From NCBI RefSeq assembly GCF_001880325.1, contig NZ_CP016312.1, forward strand, positions 1,612,001 to 1,676,000: DNA of 64,000 nucleotides, read 5' to 3'. The notes below the pieces were generated by a model. It had not been told where the DNA came from and did not search any database. It saw only the letters and a program-made list of their open reading frames with translations. The position numbers and the translations under genes were made by a program. Positions within the stretch are counted from its first letter, which is position 1. Each line of letters opens with the position of its first letter. Shown here in pieces: positions 37,196 to 46,092 of the stretch. This DNA comes from Thermus brockianus (GTDB lineage: Bacteria; Deinococcota; Deinococci; Deinococcales; Thermaceae).

Positions 37196-37816
37196 TTGTT
37201 TGGAAGGCTCTACTTGGTGGTGACCCCAAGGCCTGGCTGGACGTGGGAAGAGGTGCTTTCCCGTACCGAGCGGGCCCTTGGGGGTGGGGTGGAGGTGTTG
37301 CAGCTTAGGGCCAAGGACTGGGAGGCCAGGCCCATCCTGGAGTTGGGCGAAAGGATGCTGGCCTTGGCCCGGCGCTACGGGGTTCCCTTCTTCCTCAACG
37401 ACCGCCCGGACCTCGCCGCCCTCTTGGGGGCCGATGGGGTGCACCTCGGGCAGGGGGACCTGACGCCCCTGGAGGCCAGGCGCTTTTTCCAGGGCCTCGT
37501 GGGCCGTTCCACCCACGCCCCCGATCAGGCCCTACGGGCCTTGGAGGAAGGGGCGGACTACCTTTCCGTGGGGCCCGTGTGGGAAACCCCCACCAAGCCC
37601 GGGCGCAAGGCGGCGGGGCTCGGCTACGTCCGCTTTGCAGCGGAGAACCTGGGGGAGAGGCCCTGGTTCGCCATCGGGGGCATCAACCTGGAAAACCTGG
37701 CGGCGGTCCTCGAGGCGGGCGCCCGGCGCATCGTGGTGGTGCGGGCCATCCTGGACGCCGAAGACCCCGAGAAGGCAGCCCGGGCCTTTAGGGAGAGGCT
37801 TTATGGTGTGGCTTAA
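37196..37816 (+). CDS. thiE: Thiamine-phosphate synthase
   Basis: Joins HMP-pyrophosphate and thiazole phosphate to thiamine phosphate. The 206-aa TIM barrel begins GRLYLVVTPRPGWTW and shows VEVLQLRAKDWEAR, FFLNDRPDLAALLGADGVHL, STHAPDQ and the glycine-rich FAIGGINLENL. The start appears to be TTG 37196, with GAGGGGGTG upstream; no ATG or GTG fits the fold. It overlaps thiS by 14 bases. Confidence 0.93.
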   Translation: MFGRLYLVVTPRPGWTWEEVLSRTERALGGGVEVLQLRAKDWEARPILELGERMLALARRYGVPFFLNDRPDLAALLGADGVHLGQGDLTPLEARRFFQGLVGRSTHAPDQALRALEEGADYLSVGPVWETPTKPGRKAAGLGYVRFAAENLGERPWFAIGGINLENLAAVLEAGARRIVVVRAILDAEDPEKAARAFRERLYGVA

Positions 37817-37997
37817 CGGCGAGCCCAAGCCCTTGGAGGGGAAGACCCTTAAGGAGGTGCTGGAGGCCTTGGGGGTGGAGCCGGAGCGGGTGGCCGTCCT
37901 CCTCAACGGGGAGGCCTACTCCGGCAGGGAGCTTCCGCCCCACGTCCTCCAGGAGGGGGACGAGGTGGAGGTGGTGGCCCTGATGCAAGGGGGGTAA
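37803..37997 (+). CDS. thiS: Sulfur carrier protein ThiS
   Basis: Ubiquitin-like carrier of the sulfur for the thiazole ring. The 64-aa product starts MVWLNGEPKPLEGKTL, has VAVLLNGE in the middle and ends with the required Gly-Gly (VALMQGG), which becomes the thiocarboxylate. It begins inside the end of thiE and is followed by thiG after ten bases. Confidence 0.93.
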   Translation: MVWLNGEPKPLEGKTLKEVLEALGVEPERVAVLLNGEAYSGRELPPHVLQEGDEVEVVALMQGG

Positions 37998-38007
37998 AGG
38001 AGGATAG

Positions 38008-38790
38008 ATGGACGCTTGGCAGGTGGGACCCATAACCCTCACGAGCCGCCTCATTTTGGGCTCGGGGAAGTTCCAGGACTTCGCGGTGATGCGGGAGGCC
38101 ATAGAGGCGGCGCGGGCGGAGGTGGTGACGGTTTCCGTGCGCCGGGTGGAGGTGGGGGCCCCGGGGCATGTGGGGCTTCTGGAGGCCCTAGAGGGGGTGC
38201 GCCTCCTCCCCAACACCGCCGGGGCGCGCACGGCGGAGGAGGCGGTGCGGCTTGCCCGGCTCGGCCGGCTCCTTACAGGGGAGAACTGGGTGAAGCTGGA
38301 GGTCATCCCCGACCCCGCTTACCTCCTCCCCGATCCCCTGGAGACGCTAAAGGCGGCGGAGATGCTTCTCCAGGAGGGCTTCGTCGTCCTGCCCTACATG
38401 GGGCCGGACTTGGTTCTGGCCAAAAGGCTCGCCGCCCTGGGCACGGCCACGGTGATGCCCCTGGCCGCCCCTATCGGCTCGGGATGGGGGGTGAAGACGC
38501 GGGCCCTTCTGGAGCTCTTCGCCCGGGAACGCCCAGGCCTCCCGCCCGTGGTGGTGGACGCCGGGCTCGGCCTTCCCTCCCACGCGGCGGAGGTGATGGA
38601 GCTGGGCCTGGACGCCGTCTTAGTGAACACCGCCATCGCCGAGGCCAAGGACCCGCCCGCCATGGCCGAGGCCTTCCGCCTGGCGGTGGAGGCGGGGAGG
38701 AAGGCCTACCTGGCGGGGCCCATGCGGCCTAGGGAGGGGGCGAGCCCCTCTAGCCCCACGGAAGGGGTGCCCTTGGGGAGGCCAGGGTGA
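38008..38790 (+). CDS. thiG: Thiazole synthase
   Basis: Forms thiazole phosphate from deoxyxylulose phosphate, ThiS-thiocarboxylate and dehydroglycine. The 260-aa barrel has [13 protein letters not shown], the catalytic Lys in [24 protein letters not shown] and [20 protein letters not shown]. Ten bases separate it from thiS; its stop overlaps thiO (GTGA). Confidence 0.95.
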   Translation: MDAWQVGPITLTSRLILGSGKFQDFAVMREAIEAARAEVVTVSVRRVEVGAPGHVGLLEALEGVRLLPNTAGARTAEEAVRLARLGRLLTGENWVKLEVIPDPAYLLPDPLETLKAAEMLLQEGFVVLPYMGPDLVLAKRLAALGTATVMPLAAPIGSGWGVKTRALLELFARERPGLPPVVVDAGLGLPSHAAEVMELGLDAVLVNTAIAEAKDPPAMAEAFRLAVEAGRKAYLAGPMRPREGASPSSPTEGVPLGRPG

Positions 38791-39716
38791 GGGCCGAGGT
38801 GGCCGTGGTGGGGGCGGGGATCATCGGGGCCCTGGCCGCCCACGAGCTCGCCAAGCGGGGCCTCGAGGTTCTCCTCCTGGATGCGGAGAAGCCCGGCGCC
38901 GCCACCCTGGCGAGCGCCGGGATGCTCGCCCCTTACCCCGAGGGGCTTTCGGGGGAGCTTCTGGAGGCGGGGCTTTTCGCCCTGGACTACTACCCGGAAC
39001 TTTTGGCGGAGCTTGGGGAAAAGGGCTTCCCGGTGGAGGCGGGCTTCGCCGGCACCTTCGTGGCCGCCTTGAGCCCCGGGGAGAAGGAGGCCTGGGAGGC
39101 GGAAGACCCCCCGCCCTACCCGGTCCGGGGGGCCTTGGGCGCCCGGGCCTTCCCTGGGGGGTATGTCCACCCAAGGGCCCTTAGGGAGGCCCTTTTGGCC
39201 TCGCTTCGGGGCATGGGGGTGCCCTACCTGAGGGCCGAGGCCCAGGGGGTGCGGGAGGGGCAGGTAGTCCTCGCCGAAGGGGCGGTACAGGCCCGGCGCA
39301 TCCTCCTCGCCGTGGGGGCCTGGGGAGCGCGGTTTGGCCTAGGGGTGCGCCCCCTTAGGGGGGAGGCCCTCCTCCTCCAGGGACCCTCTCCCCCTGGCCC
39401 CCTCTTCGCCGGCGAAGGCTACCTCCTGCCCCGGGAGGGCGGGGTCTACGTGGGGGCCACGGGCCGGGAGGGTTGGGGGGAGGGCGTGGACCTCTTTGGG
39501 CTTCGGTGGCTTGCGGACTACGCCCACGAGCGCTTTCCCCTCCTGGAGGGGGCCCGCTTCCGGGGGGTGGTCTGGGGGTATAGGCCCATGGGGGAGGTCT
39601 TCGTGGGGGAGGTGGGGGAGGGGGTCTATGCGGCCACGGGGCATGGCCGGAACGGGGTTCTCCTCGCCCCTTGGACGGCGAGGCGGCTTTTGCGGCTTAT
39701 GGGGGTGGAAGGATGA
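38787..39716 (+). CDS. thiO: Glycine oxidase ThiO
   Basis: FAD enzyme supplying dehydroglycine to ThiG in aerobes. The 309-aa product begins with the dinucleotide fold [21 protein letters not shown], then [12 protein letters not shown], and ends with the FAD motif [13 protein letters not shown] plus [16 protein letters not shown], as in ThiO. Start GTG 38787 overlaps thiG. Confidence 0.92.
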   Translation: MRAEVAVVGAGIIGALAAHELAKRGLEVLLLDAEKPGAATLASAGMLAPYPEGLSGELLEAGLFALDYYPELLAELGEKGFPVEAGFAGTFVAALSPGEKEAWEAEDPPPYPVRGALGARAFPGGYVHPRALREALLASLRGMGVPYLRAEAQGVREGQVVLAEGAVQARRILLAVGAWGARFGLGVRPLRGEALLLQGPSPPGPLFAGEGYLLPREGGVYVGATGREGWGEGVDLFGLRWLADYAHERFPLLEGARFRGVVWGYRPMGEVFVGEVGEGVYAATGHGRNGVLLAPWTARRLLRLMGVEG

Positions 39717-41020
39717 CGCAACTGGAAGCGGCAAGGAAAGGGATCATCACGGAGGAGATGGCTTACGTGGCGGAGCAAGAGGGGGTTTCCCCCGGGTTCG
39801 TGCGGGAAGGGGTGGCGGCGGGAAGGATCGTGATCCCCAGGAACCCCAACCACCGCACCCTTAGGGACTTCAAGGGGATCGGGGAGGGGCTTGCCGTAAA
39901 GGTCAACGCCAACCTAGGCACCTCCTACGATTACGTGGACGTGGAGGAGGAGGTGGAAAAGGCCCGGGTGGCCATCCGCTACGGGGCGGACACCCTCATG
40001 GACCTCTCCACCGGGGGGGATCTGAAGGAGATCCGGCGGCGCATCCTCGAGGTGGCCACCGTCCCCCTGGGCACCGTGCCCATCTACGAGGCGGAGTTCC
40101 GGGCCGCCAAGCGCAAGAACTTCTTTGACATGTCCGCCGATGAGCTCTTTGCGGTGATTGAGGAGCACGGCAAGGAGGGGGTGGACTACATCACGGTGCA
40201 CGTGGGGGTCACCCTGAAGAACCTGGAGGTTTACCGGCACAGCCCCCGCACCACGGGCATCGTGAGCCGGGGCGGGGGGCTCATGGCCGCCTGGATGCTC
40301 CACCGCGGGGAAGAAAACCCCCTCTACGCCCGTTTTGACGACCTCCTGGACATCGCCCGCACCTACGACATGACCCTTTCCCTGGGGGATGGCCTTAGGC
40401 CGGGCTCCCTGGCGGACAGCACCGACCGGGCGCAGATCGCCGAGCTCCTCACCATCGGGGAGCTGGTGGAGCGGGCCAGGCGGGCCGGGGTCCAGGCCAT
40501 GGTGGAGGGGCCAGGGCACATCCCCCTCAATGAGGTGGCCACCAACGTCCAAATCCAGAAAAAACTCACGGGGCACGCCCCTTTCTACATCCTCGGCATG
40601 CTCCCCGTGGACACCGCCGCCGGCTTTGACCACATCGCCGGGGCCATCGGCGGGGCGTTGGCGGGCTGGATGGGGGCGGACATGCTCTGCTACCTAACCC
40701 CGGCGGAGCACCTGGGCCTGCCCACCGCCGAGCACGTGAAGCAGGGCGTCATCGCCTTCAAGGTCGCCGCCCACGCCGCCGACGTGGCCCGGGGAAACCC
40801 GAGGGCGTTAGAGCGGAACCGGCGCATGTCCGAGGCCCGCTACCGCCTGGACTGGGAGGCCCAGTTCGCCCTCGCCCTTTTCCCCGAGGAGGCCAGGCGG
40901 CTTAAGGAGGAGCGGGGAAGCCGCACCAAGGCTTGCAGCATGTGTGGCCCCTTCTGCCCCATGAACCTGGTGGAGGCGGTGCTAAGGGGCCGCGAGCGCC
41001 AAGAGCTTCCCCTGGCATGA
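39713..41020 (+). CDS. thiC: Phosphomethylpyrimidine synthase
   Basis: Radical-SAM enzyme converting aminoimidazole ribotide to HMP phosphate. The 435-aa product has [37 protein letters not shown], the [13 protein letters not shown] motif and the non-classical cluster CSMCGPFC (C-x2-C-x4-C) near the C-terminus. ATG 39713 overlaps the thiO stop (ATGA). It is the shorter ThiC type, without the N-terminal extension of enteric ones. Confidence 0.96.
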   Translation: MTQLEAARKGIITEEMAYVAEQEGVSPGFVREGVAAGRIVIPRNPNHRTLRDFKGIGEGLAVKVNANLGTSYDYVDVEEEVEKARVAIRYGADTLMDLSTGGDLKEIRRRILEVATVPLGTVPIYEAEFRAAKRKNFFDMSADELFAVIEEHGKEGVDYITVHVGVTLKNLEVYRHSPRTTGIVSRGGGLMAAWMLHRGEENPLYARFDDLLDIARTYDMTLSLGDGLRPGSLADSTDRAQIAELLTIGELVERARRAGVQAMVEGPGHIPLNEVATNVQIQKKLTGHAPFYILGMLPVDTAAGFDHIAGAIGGALAGWMGADMLCYLTPAEHLGLPTAEHVKQGVIAFKVAAHAADVARGNPRALERNRRMSEARYRLDWEAQFALALFPEEARRLKEERGSRTKACSMCGPFCPMNLVEAVLRGRERQELPLA

Positions 41021-41793
41021 GGGTAGCCCTCACCATCGCCGGCTCCGACTCGGGGGGTGGGGCGGGGGTGCAGGCGGACCTCAAGGTGTTCTTCCGCTTC
41101 GGGGTCTATGGGACGAGCGCCCTCACCCTGGTCACGGCCCAGAACACCCTGGGGGTAGAGGCCCTTCACCTTTTGCCGCCCCGCCTGGTCTATGCCCAGA
41201 TCCAAAGCGTGGCCACGGATTTCCCCATCCACGCCGCCAAGACGGGGGCTCTCGGGGATGCGGGCATCGTCCAGGCGGTGGCCGAGGGGGTGCGGCGCTT
41301 TGGCATCGCCCCCTTGGTGGTGGACCCCGTGATGGTGGCCAAGGGCGGGGACCCGCTCCTCGCCCCCGAGGCGGTGGAGGCCCTGAAGGCGGAGCTTTTC
41401 CCTTTGGCTGACCTCATCACGCCCAACCGCCTCGAGGCGGAAGCCCTCCTCCGGAGCCCCATCCGCACGCTTGCCGAGGCGGAGGAGGCCGCCCGGGCTC
41501 TTTTGGCCCTTGGCCCCAAGGCGGTCCTCCTCAAAGGGGGGCACCTGGAGGGGGAGGAGGCGGTGGACCTCCTCGCCACCCGGGAGGGAGTGCGGGCCTA
41601 CCGGGCCCCCAGGGTGGCCACCCGGAACACCCACGGCACGGGCTGCACCCTTTCCGCCGCCATCACCGCCCTTTTGGCCCTGGGAAAACCCCTGGAGGAG
41701 GCGGTGGCCGAGGCCAAGGCCTACCTCACCCGGGCCCTAAGGACGGCCCCTCCCCTGGGCCAGGGGCACGGACCCCTTAACCACGGGGCCTAA
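41017..41793 (+). CDS. thiD: Hydroxymethylpyrimidine/phosphomethylpyrimidine kinase
   Basis: Phosphorylates HMP twice. The 258-aa ribokinase-fold product starts [20 protein letters not shown], has [15 protein letters not shown] and [10 protein letters not shown], and the anion hole [13 protein letters not shown]. Start overlaps thiC (ATGA). It is the last gene of the thi operon and is followed by a perfect terminator. Confidence 0.96.
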   Translation: MRVALTIAGSDSGGGAGVQADLKVFFRFGVYGTSALTLVTAQNTLGVEALHLLPPRLVYAQIQSVATDFPIHAAKTGALGDAGIVQAVAEGVRRFGIAPLVVDPVMVAKGGDPLLAPEAVEALKAELFPLADLITPNRLEAEALLRSPIRTLAEAEEAARALLALGPKAVLLKGGHLEGEEAVDLLATREGVRAYRAPRVATRNTHGTGCTLSAAITALLALGKPLEEAVAEAKAYLTRALRTAPPLGQGHGPLNHGA

Positions 41794-41794
41794 A

Positions 41795-41829
41795 AAGCCT
41801 CTCCCCTCCCAAAGGAGGGGAGAGGCTTT
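41795..41829 (+). terminator. Terminator of the thiamine operon
   Basis: Perfect 15-bp stem AAGCCTCTCCCCTCC / GGAGGGGAGAGGCTT with loop CAAA, ending in TTTC. It sits between thiD and the left attachment site of the integrated element. Confidence 0.9.
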
Positions 41830-41876
41830 CTGGTGCGCCCGGAGGGATTCGAACCCCCGACCTAGGGCTTAGGAAG
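41830..41876. repeat. attL: left copy of the 47-bp tRNA-Arg direct repeat
   Basis: Identical over 47 bases to 54693-54739, which is the 3' half of tRNA-Arg(CCU) from the anticodon loop to CCA. Only this 3' part is present here; the sequence then departs (TCCTTGG instead of CCCCCGC). It contains the near-palindrome CCTAGGGCTTAGG (41861-41873), a likely core-type integrase site. It marks the left end of the integrated element. Confidence 0.93.
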
Positions 41877-41970
41877 TCCTTGGAAAACGTTTCCTGTGCT
41901 CCGTGGGGACCCATGGAGGGGCACGGGGACGCGATTTATTCGCTTGGCTGTTTCCTGGTGTTTCTCCGTT

Positions 41971-42013
41971 TAGGGGTAGCCGTGGGGGTAGTATGGGGGT
42001 AAAAAGAGGGGTA
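41971..42013 (+). repeat. Left integrase arm-type sites
   Basis: Four same-direction copies around GGGGTA: TAGGGGTA (41971), GTGGGGGTA (41982-41990), ATGGGGGTA (41993-42001) and GAGGGGTA (42006-42013). The same ATGGGGGTA occurs twice near the right end. The stretch 41877-42136 holds no gene; besides these it contains a repeated TTTCCTG and an inverted repeat before xis. Confidence 0.6.
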
Positions 42014-42066
42014 AAACTTTGGAAAAGGGCTAATCTTTCTCCCGCCCCTCGAGGAGCGGGTAACTA

Positions 42067-42107
42067 CAACATGTGGCGGTTATCACTTGCGACACCACTA
42101 TATGTTG
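42067..42107. promoter_or_regulatory. Inverted repeat before the excisionase-like gene
   Basis: CAACAT-GTGG (42067-42076) is mirrored by CCAC-TAT-ATGTTG (42095-42107). It lies about 30 bases before ATG 42137 and may be an operator or Xis site. Confidence 0.4.
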
Positions 42108-42136
42108 GGGTACAAGTGGAACCGGAGGGATAGCGG

Positions 42137-42334
42137 ATGAAACAGAGCACCGGGCAGCCCCCCCTGGCCGTGAGCGTGAACGAGGCCGCGCGTTTGCTTT
42201 CGGTGAGCAGGGTTACGATCTACCGCGCGATCTGGCGCGGGGAGCTCAAGGCCATGAAAATCGGGGCGCGCACGCTCATCCCGTACAAGGAACTCGAGGC
42301 GTTTCTGGAAAGGGGATTGGGGGGAAGGAGGTAA
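42137..42334 (+). CDS. xis: Excisionase-family helix-turn-helix protein
   Basis: A 65-aa DNA-binding protein with the MerR-like winged helix of the excisionase family: VNEAARLLSVSRVTIYRAI is the helix-turn-helix, and KIGARTLIPYKELEAFLER is the typical wing and last helix. Such proteins bend DNA at attachment sites and steer the integrase to excision. GGAGGG precedes the ATG. Its place at the far end of the element from the integrase is unusual but not unknown. Confidence 0.8.
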   Translation: MKQSTGQPPLAVSVNEAARLLSVSRVTIYRAIWRGELKAMKIGARTLIPYKELEAFLERGLGGRR

Positions 42335-42505
42335 AAAAGGCGCTCCCACGGGGGGCGTGGGAGCGTACGCGCGATCCGGCTGATGCGCAAGGTTCAGCTT
42401 ATCCACCCAAACGCAACCTTGCAACCCCGCCCTGGAAACCGGGAACGGGCGGCCCTCTCCTACCCCCTACGCCGCATGACGGCACGGGACGCTAGGGTCG
42501 GCGTG

Positions 42506-42697
42506 ATGAGGGAGAAGAAACTCCTCACCTTCAACGAGGTGGCCCCCATCCTGGCCGAGCACCTGGGTCTGGGGAGGGATGGGGTGCGGCGGTTTATGAG
42601 GAAATACGGCGTTCGTGTGGGGCGCAAACTTTACCTTCATTCCAGCATCCTCGAGGGCCTTCTGGAGCGGGGCCGCTTGCCCCGGGAGGAGGCGTAG
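42506..42697 (+). CDS. Small DNA-binding-like protein, 63 aa
   Basis: Begins MREKKLLTFNEVAPILAEHL and continues RRFMRKYGVRVGRKLYL, again similar to excisionase/HTH_17 proteins with a helix-turn-helix and a wing. An ATG at 42383 in the same frame would add 41 Pro/Arg-rich residues with no support, so 42506 is chosen. It may be a second directionality factor or a repressor. It is two bases before the next gene. Confidence 0.6.
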   Translation: MREKKLLTFNEVAPILAEHLGLGRDGVRRFMRKYGVRVGRKLYLHSSILEGLLERGRLPREEA

Positions 42698-42699
42698 CC

Positions 42700-42888
42700 G
42701 TGGGAAAAGCTCAAACGCTTCGCGACCGCATCCTCCTGGCGGTCCTGCGCGTCATCCTCGCCATGCTCACGCCCACGGGCCGCGTTGACGCGCTGTACGC
42801 GGCCAACGAGGCGGTTGATTGGGACCTGCAACGTGAAGAGGAGGGGGCGGAAAAAACCGCCCCCGCCCTCGAGGGGCGAGGGAGGTGA
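42700..42888 (+). CDS. Hypothetical protein, 62 aa
   Basis: Not recognised. GTG start 42700; a Leu/Val-rich amphipathic stretch (RILLAVLRVILAMLTPTG) is followed by an acidic part and a Pro/Gly/Arg end. It overlaps the next gene by four bases (GTGA), which supports translation as part of the replication operon. Confidence 0.5.
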   Translation: MGKAQTLRDRILLAVLRVILAMLTPTGRVDALYAANEAVDWDLQREEEGAEKTAPALEGRGR

Positions 42889-43931
42889 GCACGATGAACC
42901 CGGTGCCCGCCGGTACTCGCACCCTAGGCCCCGAGGGGGTCCTCGAGCACATCCTCTGGGCCACCCGGGCCCGCCCCTCGGGCCAGGGCCGGTGGATCGG
43001 CCATTGCCCCGCCCACGAGGACCGGGATCCCTCTCTCTCCATCCGCCTCAGCCCCGAGGGGCGGGTCCTGTTGCATTGCTTTGCGGGCTGCCCCACGGAG
43101 GCCGTCCTCGAGGCCCTGGGCCTTTCATGGGGCGCACTTTTCCCCGACTCCCACGAGGAGCCCTTGGGGAGGGTTTTTCGCCGCGTTCGGCCCGCGCCCT
43201 CTCCCCGCCCCGAGCCCCGACCGGACGAGGGGCGGCGGAGGCTCCTCGAGGCCATCTGGGCCCGGGCTGTCCCCCTCGACCGCCCCGGCGCGGAGCTGGG
43301 GCGGCGCTACCTCGAGGCCCGGGGCCTGAGCCTCGAGGCCGTCCTCCCCGGCCTCCAGAACCTCCGCCTCCACCCCGGCCTGGAGTACCGGGAAGGGGAG
43401 GAGGCCTTAGGGACTTTTCCCGCCCTCCTCGCCCGGGTGGAGCACCCTCAGCACGGCTTAGTAGCCCTGCACCGGACCTATCTGAGCCCGGACGGGAGGG
43501 GGAAGGCCCCGGTGGGGAGCCCCAAAAAGCTCAGCCGGGCGGTTCTCGAGGGCGGCCTGAAGGGGGCGGCCATCCGCCTCTACGCCCCTGGGGGCGGGGT
43601 TTTGGCCGTGGCCGAAGGGGTGGAGACCGCCCTCGCGGTGCGCGAGGCCGCGGGCCTTCCCGCCTGGGCCGCCGTGAGCGCGGGGGGCCTCGAGGCGTGG
43701 GAGCCCCCACCCGGGGTGGGAGAGGTCTTGATCGCGGCTGACGGGGACGAGAGGGGGGTGGAAGCTGGGAAAAAACTGGCGAAGCAGCTTTTGGCGCTTG
43801 GGATCGCGGTGAAGTTGGCCGTGCCGCCAGACGGCACGGACTGGCTTGACGTGCTGGCGGCGAAAAAGCGCGCGGGGCGGGTAGAGGCCGCCCCGGGAGA
43901 GGAGGAAACTGATGCTCAAGGAACACTCTAA
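42885..43931 (+). CDS. Zinc-finger/Toprim primase-like replication protein
   Basis: A 348-aa protein with a CHC2-like zinc finger: GHCPAHEDRDPSLSI followed by LLHCFAGCPTEAVLEALG, the pattern of phage and plasmid primases. A Toprim domain follows: VLAVAEGVETALAVREAAG (acidic Glu), then VLIAADGDERGVEAGKK with the Asp-x-Asp metal pair. It would make RNA primers, together with the DUF3987 protein whose start overlaps its end by 20 bases. GTG 42885 start. In the element it takes the place of a Rep protein. Confidence 0.8.
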   Translation: MSTMNPVPAGTRTLGPEGVLEHILWATRARPSGQGRWIGHCPAHEDRDPSLSIRLSPEGRVLLHCFAGCPTEAVLEALGLSWGALFPDSHEEPLGRVFRRVRPAPSPRPEPRPDEGRRRLLEAIWARAVPLDRPGAELGRRYLEARGLSLEAVLPGLQNLRLHPGLEYREGEEALGTFPALLARVEHPQHGLVALHRTYLSPDGRGKAPVGSPKKLSRAVLEGGLKGAAIRLYAPGGGVLAVAEGVETALAVREAAGLPAWAAVSAGGLEAWEPPPGVGEVLIAADGDERGVEAGKKLAKQLLALGIAVKLAVPPDGTDWLDVLAAKKRAGRVEAAPGEEETDAQGTL

Positions 43932-45474
43932 GGTTTTGAACGGCGTTTCGCAACAGGCTGACGGCTTCGACCCCGAGAAGGCCCTCGAGGCCCTGCGCAA
44001 CGTGCCCTACGTGCGGCCCGAGGACGTGGACGATTGGCCAGAGCCCCTGCCCCTGTTCCGGGAGGCCGACCCGCCCGAGCCCTACCCCCTCGAGGCCCTC
44101 GGGCCCCTGGAGGGCGTGGTGCGGGAGGCCCTGCGCGTGGTCCAGGGCGCGGAGGCCCTGACCGCCGCCGCGTTCCTCGCCGGGGCGTCCCTGGGGGCCC
44201 AGGGCATCGCCAACGCCGTGGTGGACGGGCGGACGTACCCGGCGAGCCTGTTTTTCCTGACCGTGGCCGACTCGGGGGAGCGCAAAACGGAGTTGGACCG
44301 CCTCGCCCTCCTGCCCGCCCGGGCGTGGCAGACCGCGAAGGCGGAGGTTGCCGCCTTGGCCGAGGAGGCCTGGCGCGCGGAGCGCGAGGCCTGGGAGGCG
44401 GAGCGCCGGCGCATCCAGGGGGAGAAGGGCCTCTCCCGGGAGGAGCGGGCCGAGGCCCTGAAGGCCCTGGGCCTCCCCCCGGCCAGGCCGTGGAGCGGGT
44501 TGTGCCTCCTCTCGGACGCTACCACTGAGGCCATCGTGAGCGCCCTGGCGGACGACTGGCCCAGCGTGGGGCTGTTCGCCTCCGAGGCCGGCGTGTTCCT
44601 GGGCGGCCACGCCATGAGTAAGGAGAAGCGGCTCTACACCATCTCCGTCCTGAGCCGCCTCTGGGACGGGCAGGGAGTGGAGCGGGCCCGGCAGGGGGAC
44701 GGGAAGCGCCTCCTCCTCGGGAGGCGGCTGAGCGTCCACCTGGGCATGCAACCCGAGGTGGCCCGGGACCTCCTCGAGGACCGCCTGGTGCGAAACCAGG
44801 GACTCTTGGCGCGCTTCTTCACCGCCTGGGCCCCCCAGGTGGGCCCCCGGCGCTACGTGGAGGAGGACCTGACGCGAAACCCCGCCTACATCGCCTACCA
44901 GGGCCGTCTGGACGCCCTCCTCGAGGCCACCGCCGGGAACGTCCGGGACGACCCCGAGGCCCGGGTGCGGGGGCTGGAACTCCCCAGCCTCCCCCTGCAC
45001 CCCGCCGCCAAGCGGCTGTACGTGGCGTTTTTTGAGCACCTGGAGGCGCAAAAGGAGGAGCTTGGGGAGGCCCGGGCGTTCGCGGCCAAAACGCCCGAGC
45101 ACGCGGTGCGCCTCGCCCTGGTCCTGGGCCTCTTCGAGGATCCGTCTCTCACCCGCCTGGGCCCCGAGCACATGGAGCGGGGCATCGCCCTAGCCGAGTG
45201 GTACATGCTGGAACACCGGCGGCTGATGGAGGGGGCCCGGGTGCCCGAGCCCCTTCGGCGGGCCGCGCGCCTCCTGGAGTGGCTGCGGGAGCGGGCGCGG
45301 GGGGGCGCGTCGCCCATCGCCACGCCGGACGTGGTGCGCTACGGTCCCCGGGCCGTGGGGCGCACCACCCAGGCCGTGCGGGAGGCCCTGCGGCTCCTCG
45401 AGGCCCACGGGTACGTTCGCGTCCATCGGGAGGGGCGCAGGGAGGTCTGGGAGTTGAACCCCCGGGCGCTTTGA
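43912..45474 (+). CDS. DUF3987-family replication (primase/helicase-like) protein
   Basis: A 520-aa protein of the DUF3987/YfjI type, found with Toprim proteins in plasmids and integrated elements. It has a variant P-loop at VADSGERKTELDRL, a long charged coiled-coil (AEEAWRAEREAWEAERRR), a GLFASEAGVFLGGHAMS segment typical of the family, and a C-terminal winged-helix-like part (VREALRLLEAHGYVRVHR). GKS is replaced by RKT, common in this family. Its likely role is origin opening or helicase loading; the heptamer array begins eight bases after its stop. Confidence 0.8.
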   Translation: MLKEHSKVLNGVSQQADGFDPEKALEALRNVPYVRPEDVDDWPEPLPLFREADPPEPYPLEALGPLEGVVREALRVVQGAEALTAAAFLAGASLGAQGIANAVVDGRTYPASLFFLTVADSGERKTELDRLALLPARAWQTAKAEVAALAEEAWRAEREAWEAERRRIQGEKGLSREERAEALKALGLPPARPWSGLCLLSDATTEAIVSALADDWPSVGLFASEAGVFLGGHAMSKEKRLYTISVLSRLWDGQGVERARQGDGKRLLLGRRLSVHLGMQPEVARDLLEDRLVRNQGLLARFFTAWAPQVGPRRYVEEDLTRNPAYIAYQGRLDALLEATAGNVRDDPEARVRGLELPSLPLHPAAKRLYVAFFEHLEAQKEELGEARAFAAKTPEHAVRLALVLGLFEDPSLTRLGPEHMERGIALAEWYMLEHRRLMEGARVPEPLRRAARLLEWLRERARGGASPIATPDVVRYGPRAVGRTTQAVREALRLLEAHGYVRVHREGRREVWELNPRAL

Positions 45475-45482
45475 GCGGGGGG

Positions 45483-45740
45483 TGGCTATAGTGGCTACTT
45501 TGGCTACTGAACCCCATGAGCGCCGTCCAGGACGGTAAAAAAACAGTAGCCACCCCCTGGCTACTGTTGGCTACGGAATGGCTACGGTCCTGAGGATCCC
45601 TACCCCGGGGCCCCGGCTACCGTAGCCGACCGTAGCCACAGTAGCCACTCCGTAGCCACCCTGTGGCTACTGTATTTTCCCCGTCCAGGACGGAGAAAAC
45701 CCCTCTCAGTAGCCAAAGTAGCCACCGTAGCCATAGCCGC
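45483..45740. repeat. Symmetrical iteron array, candidate replication origin or partition site
   Basis: The region has 13 exact copies of TGGCTAC: six forward (45492, 45501, 45558, 45568, 45579, 45664) and seven inverted as GTAGCCA (45546, 45632, 45641, 45652, 45709, 45718, 45727), with further near copies at 45483, 45614, 45622 and 45735. The 13-bp palindrome CCGTCCAGGACGG occurs twice (45523-45535, 45681-45693). The left arm (45483-45585) is mirrored by the right (45632-45733) with the same spacing to within one base. The palindrome CCGGGGCCCCGG (45605-45616) lies at the centre. It follows the replication genes directly and holds no gene. Confidence 0.85.
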
Positions 45741-45754
45741 GTGGAGGAGGTCGT

Positions 45755-46054
45755 ATGGGGTACCAGCGGTTTCGGCCTGAATGGGTAGTGGAGCCCCCTG
45801 TTGCGCCAGAGAGCCGCACCGAGAGCGAGGAACCCCATCGGGCGGTGCCTGTCCGGCCCACCGGGCGCGAAGTCCGCGCCGCCTGGTTTGCCGCGCCGCC
45901 CCGCCCCCTCCCTCCCGAGGTCATGCGCAAGGTAGGGGCGGTCTTGGAGATCCACGGCGTTCAGGGGGCCTGGAACATGGCGGGCAACCGCCTCCCCCCG
46001 GAGGAACTTGCCCGGCTCCTCGAGGCTTTGGGAGAGGGCACGTTGCCAGCGTAA
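45755..46054 (+). CDS. Hypothetical protein, 99 aa, next to the iteron array
   Basis: Not recognised. ATG 45755 follows a strong GGAGGAGG site. The N-terminal half is Pro/Arg/Glu-rich (EWVVEPPVAPESRTESEEP); the C-terminal half (PPEVMRKVGAVLEIHG then RLPPEELARLLEALGEG) looks helical. Starting 15 bases after the array, it could be a partner or regulator acting at it, but this is only inferred from position. Confidence 0.6.
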   Translation: MGYQRFRPEWVVEPPVAPESRTESEEPHRAVPVRPTGREVRAAWFAAPPRPLPPEVMRKVGAVLEIHGVQGAWNMAGNRLPPEELARLLEALGEGTLPA

Positions 46055-46063
46055 GGCCGGGGG

Positions 46064-46084
46064 TAGAATGGAGTCCCCTAGGGG
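46064..46084 (+). promoter_or_regulatory. Promoter and operator-like palindrome before the ImmA/IrrE gene
   Basis: TAGAAT (46064-46069) is a -10 box; six bases further on lies CCCCTAGGGG (46075-46084), a perfect 10-bp palindrome at the expected transcription start, nine bases before ATG 46093. It would suit auto-repression by the HTH domain of the gene product. Confidence 0.5.
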
Positions 46085-46092
46085 GGGCCGGG

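Noticed and set aside
41830-41876. A second tRNA-Arg gene
   Set aside because: Only the 3' half is present; no D-arm or 5' acceptor strand precedes it on the minus strand. It is the attachment-site copy.
41903-42133. Frame at the left end of the element as a gene
   Set aside because: It begins without a ribosome site, runs through the arm-type repeats and inverted repeat, and has no family likeness.
45483-45740. Heptamer array as a CRISPR array
   Set aside because: Units are 7 bp in both orientations with gaps of 2-5 bp within clusters; CRISPR repeats are longer, in one direction and have spacers of about 30-40 bp. No cas genes are near.
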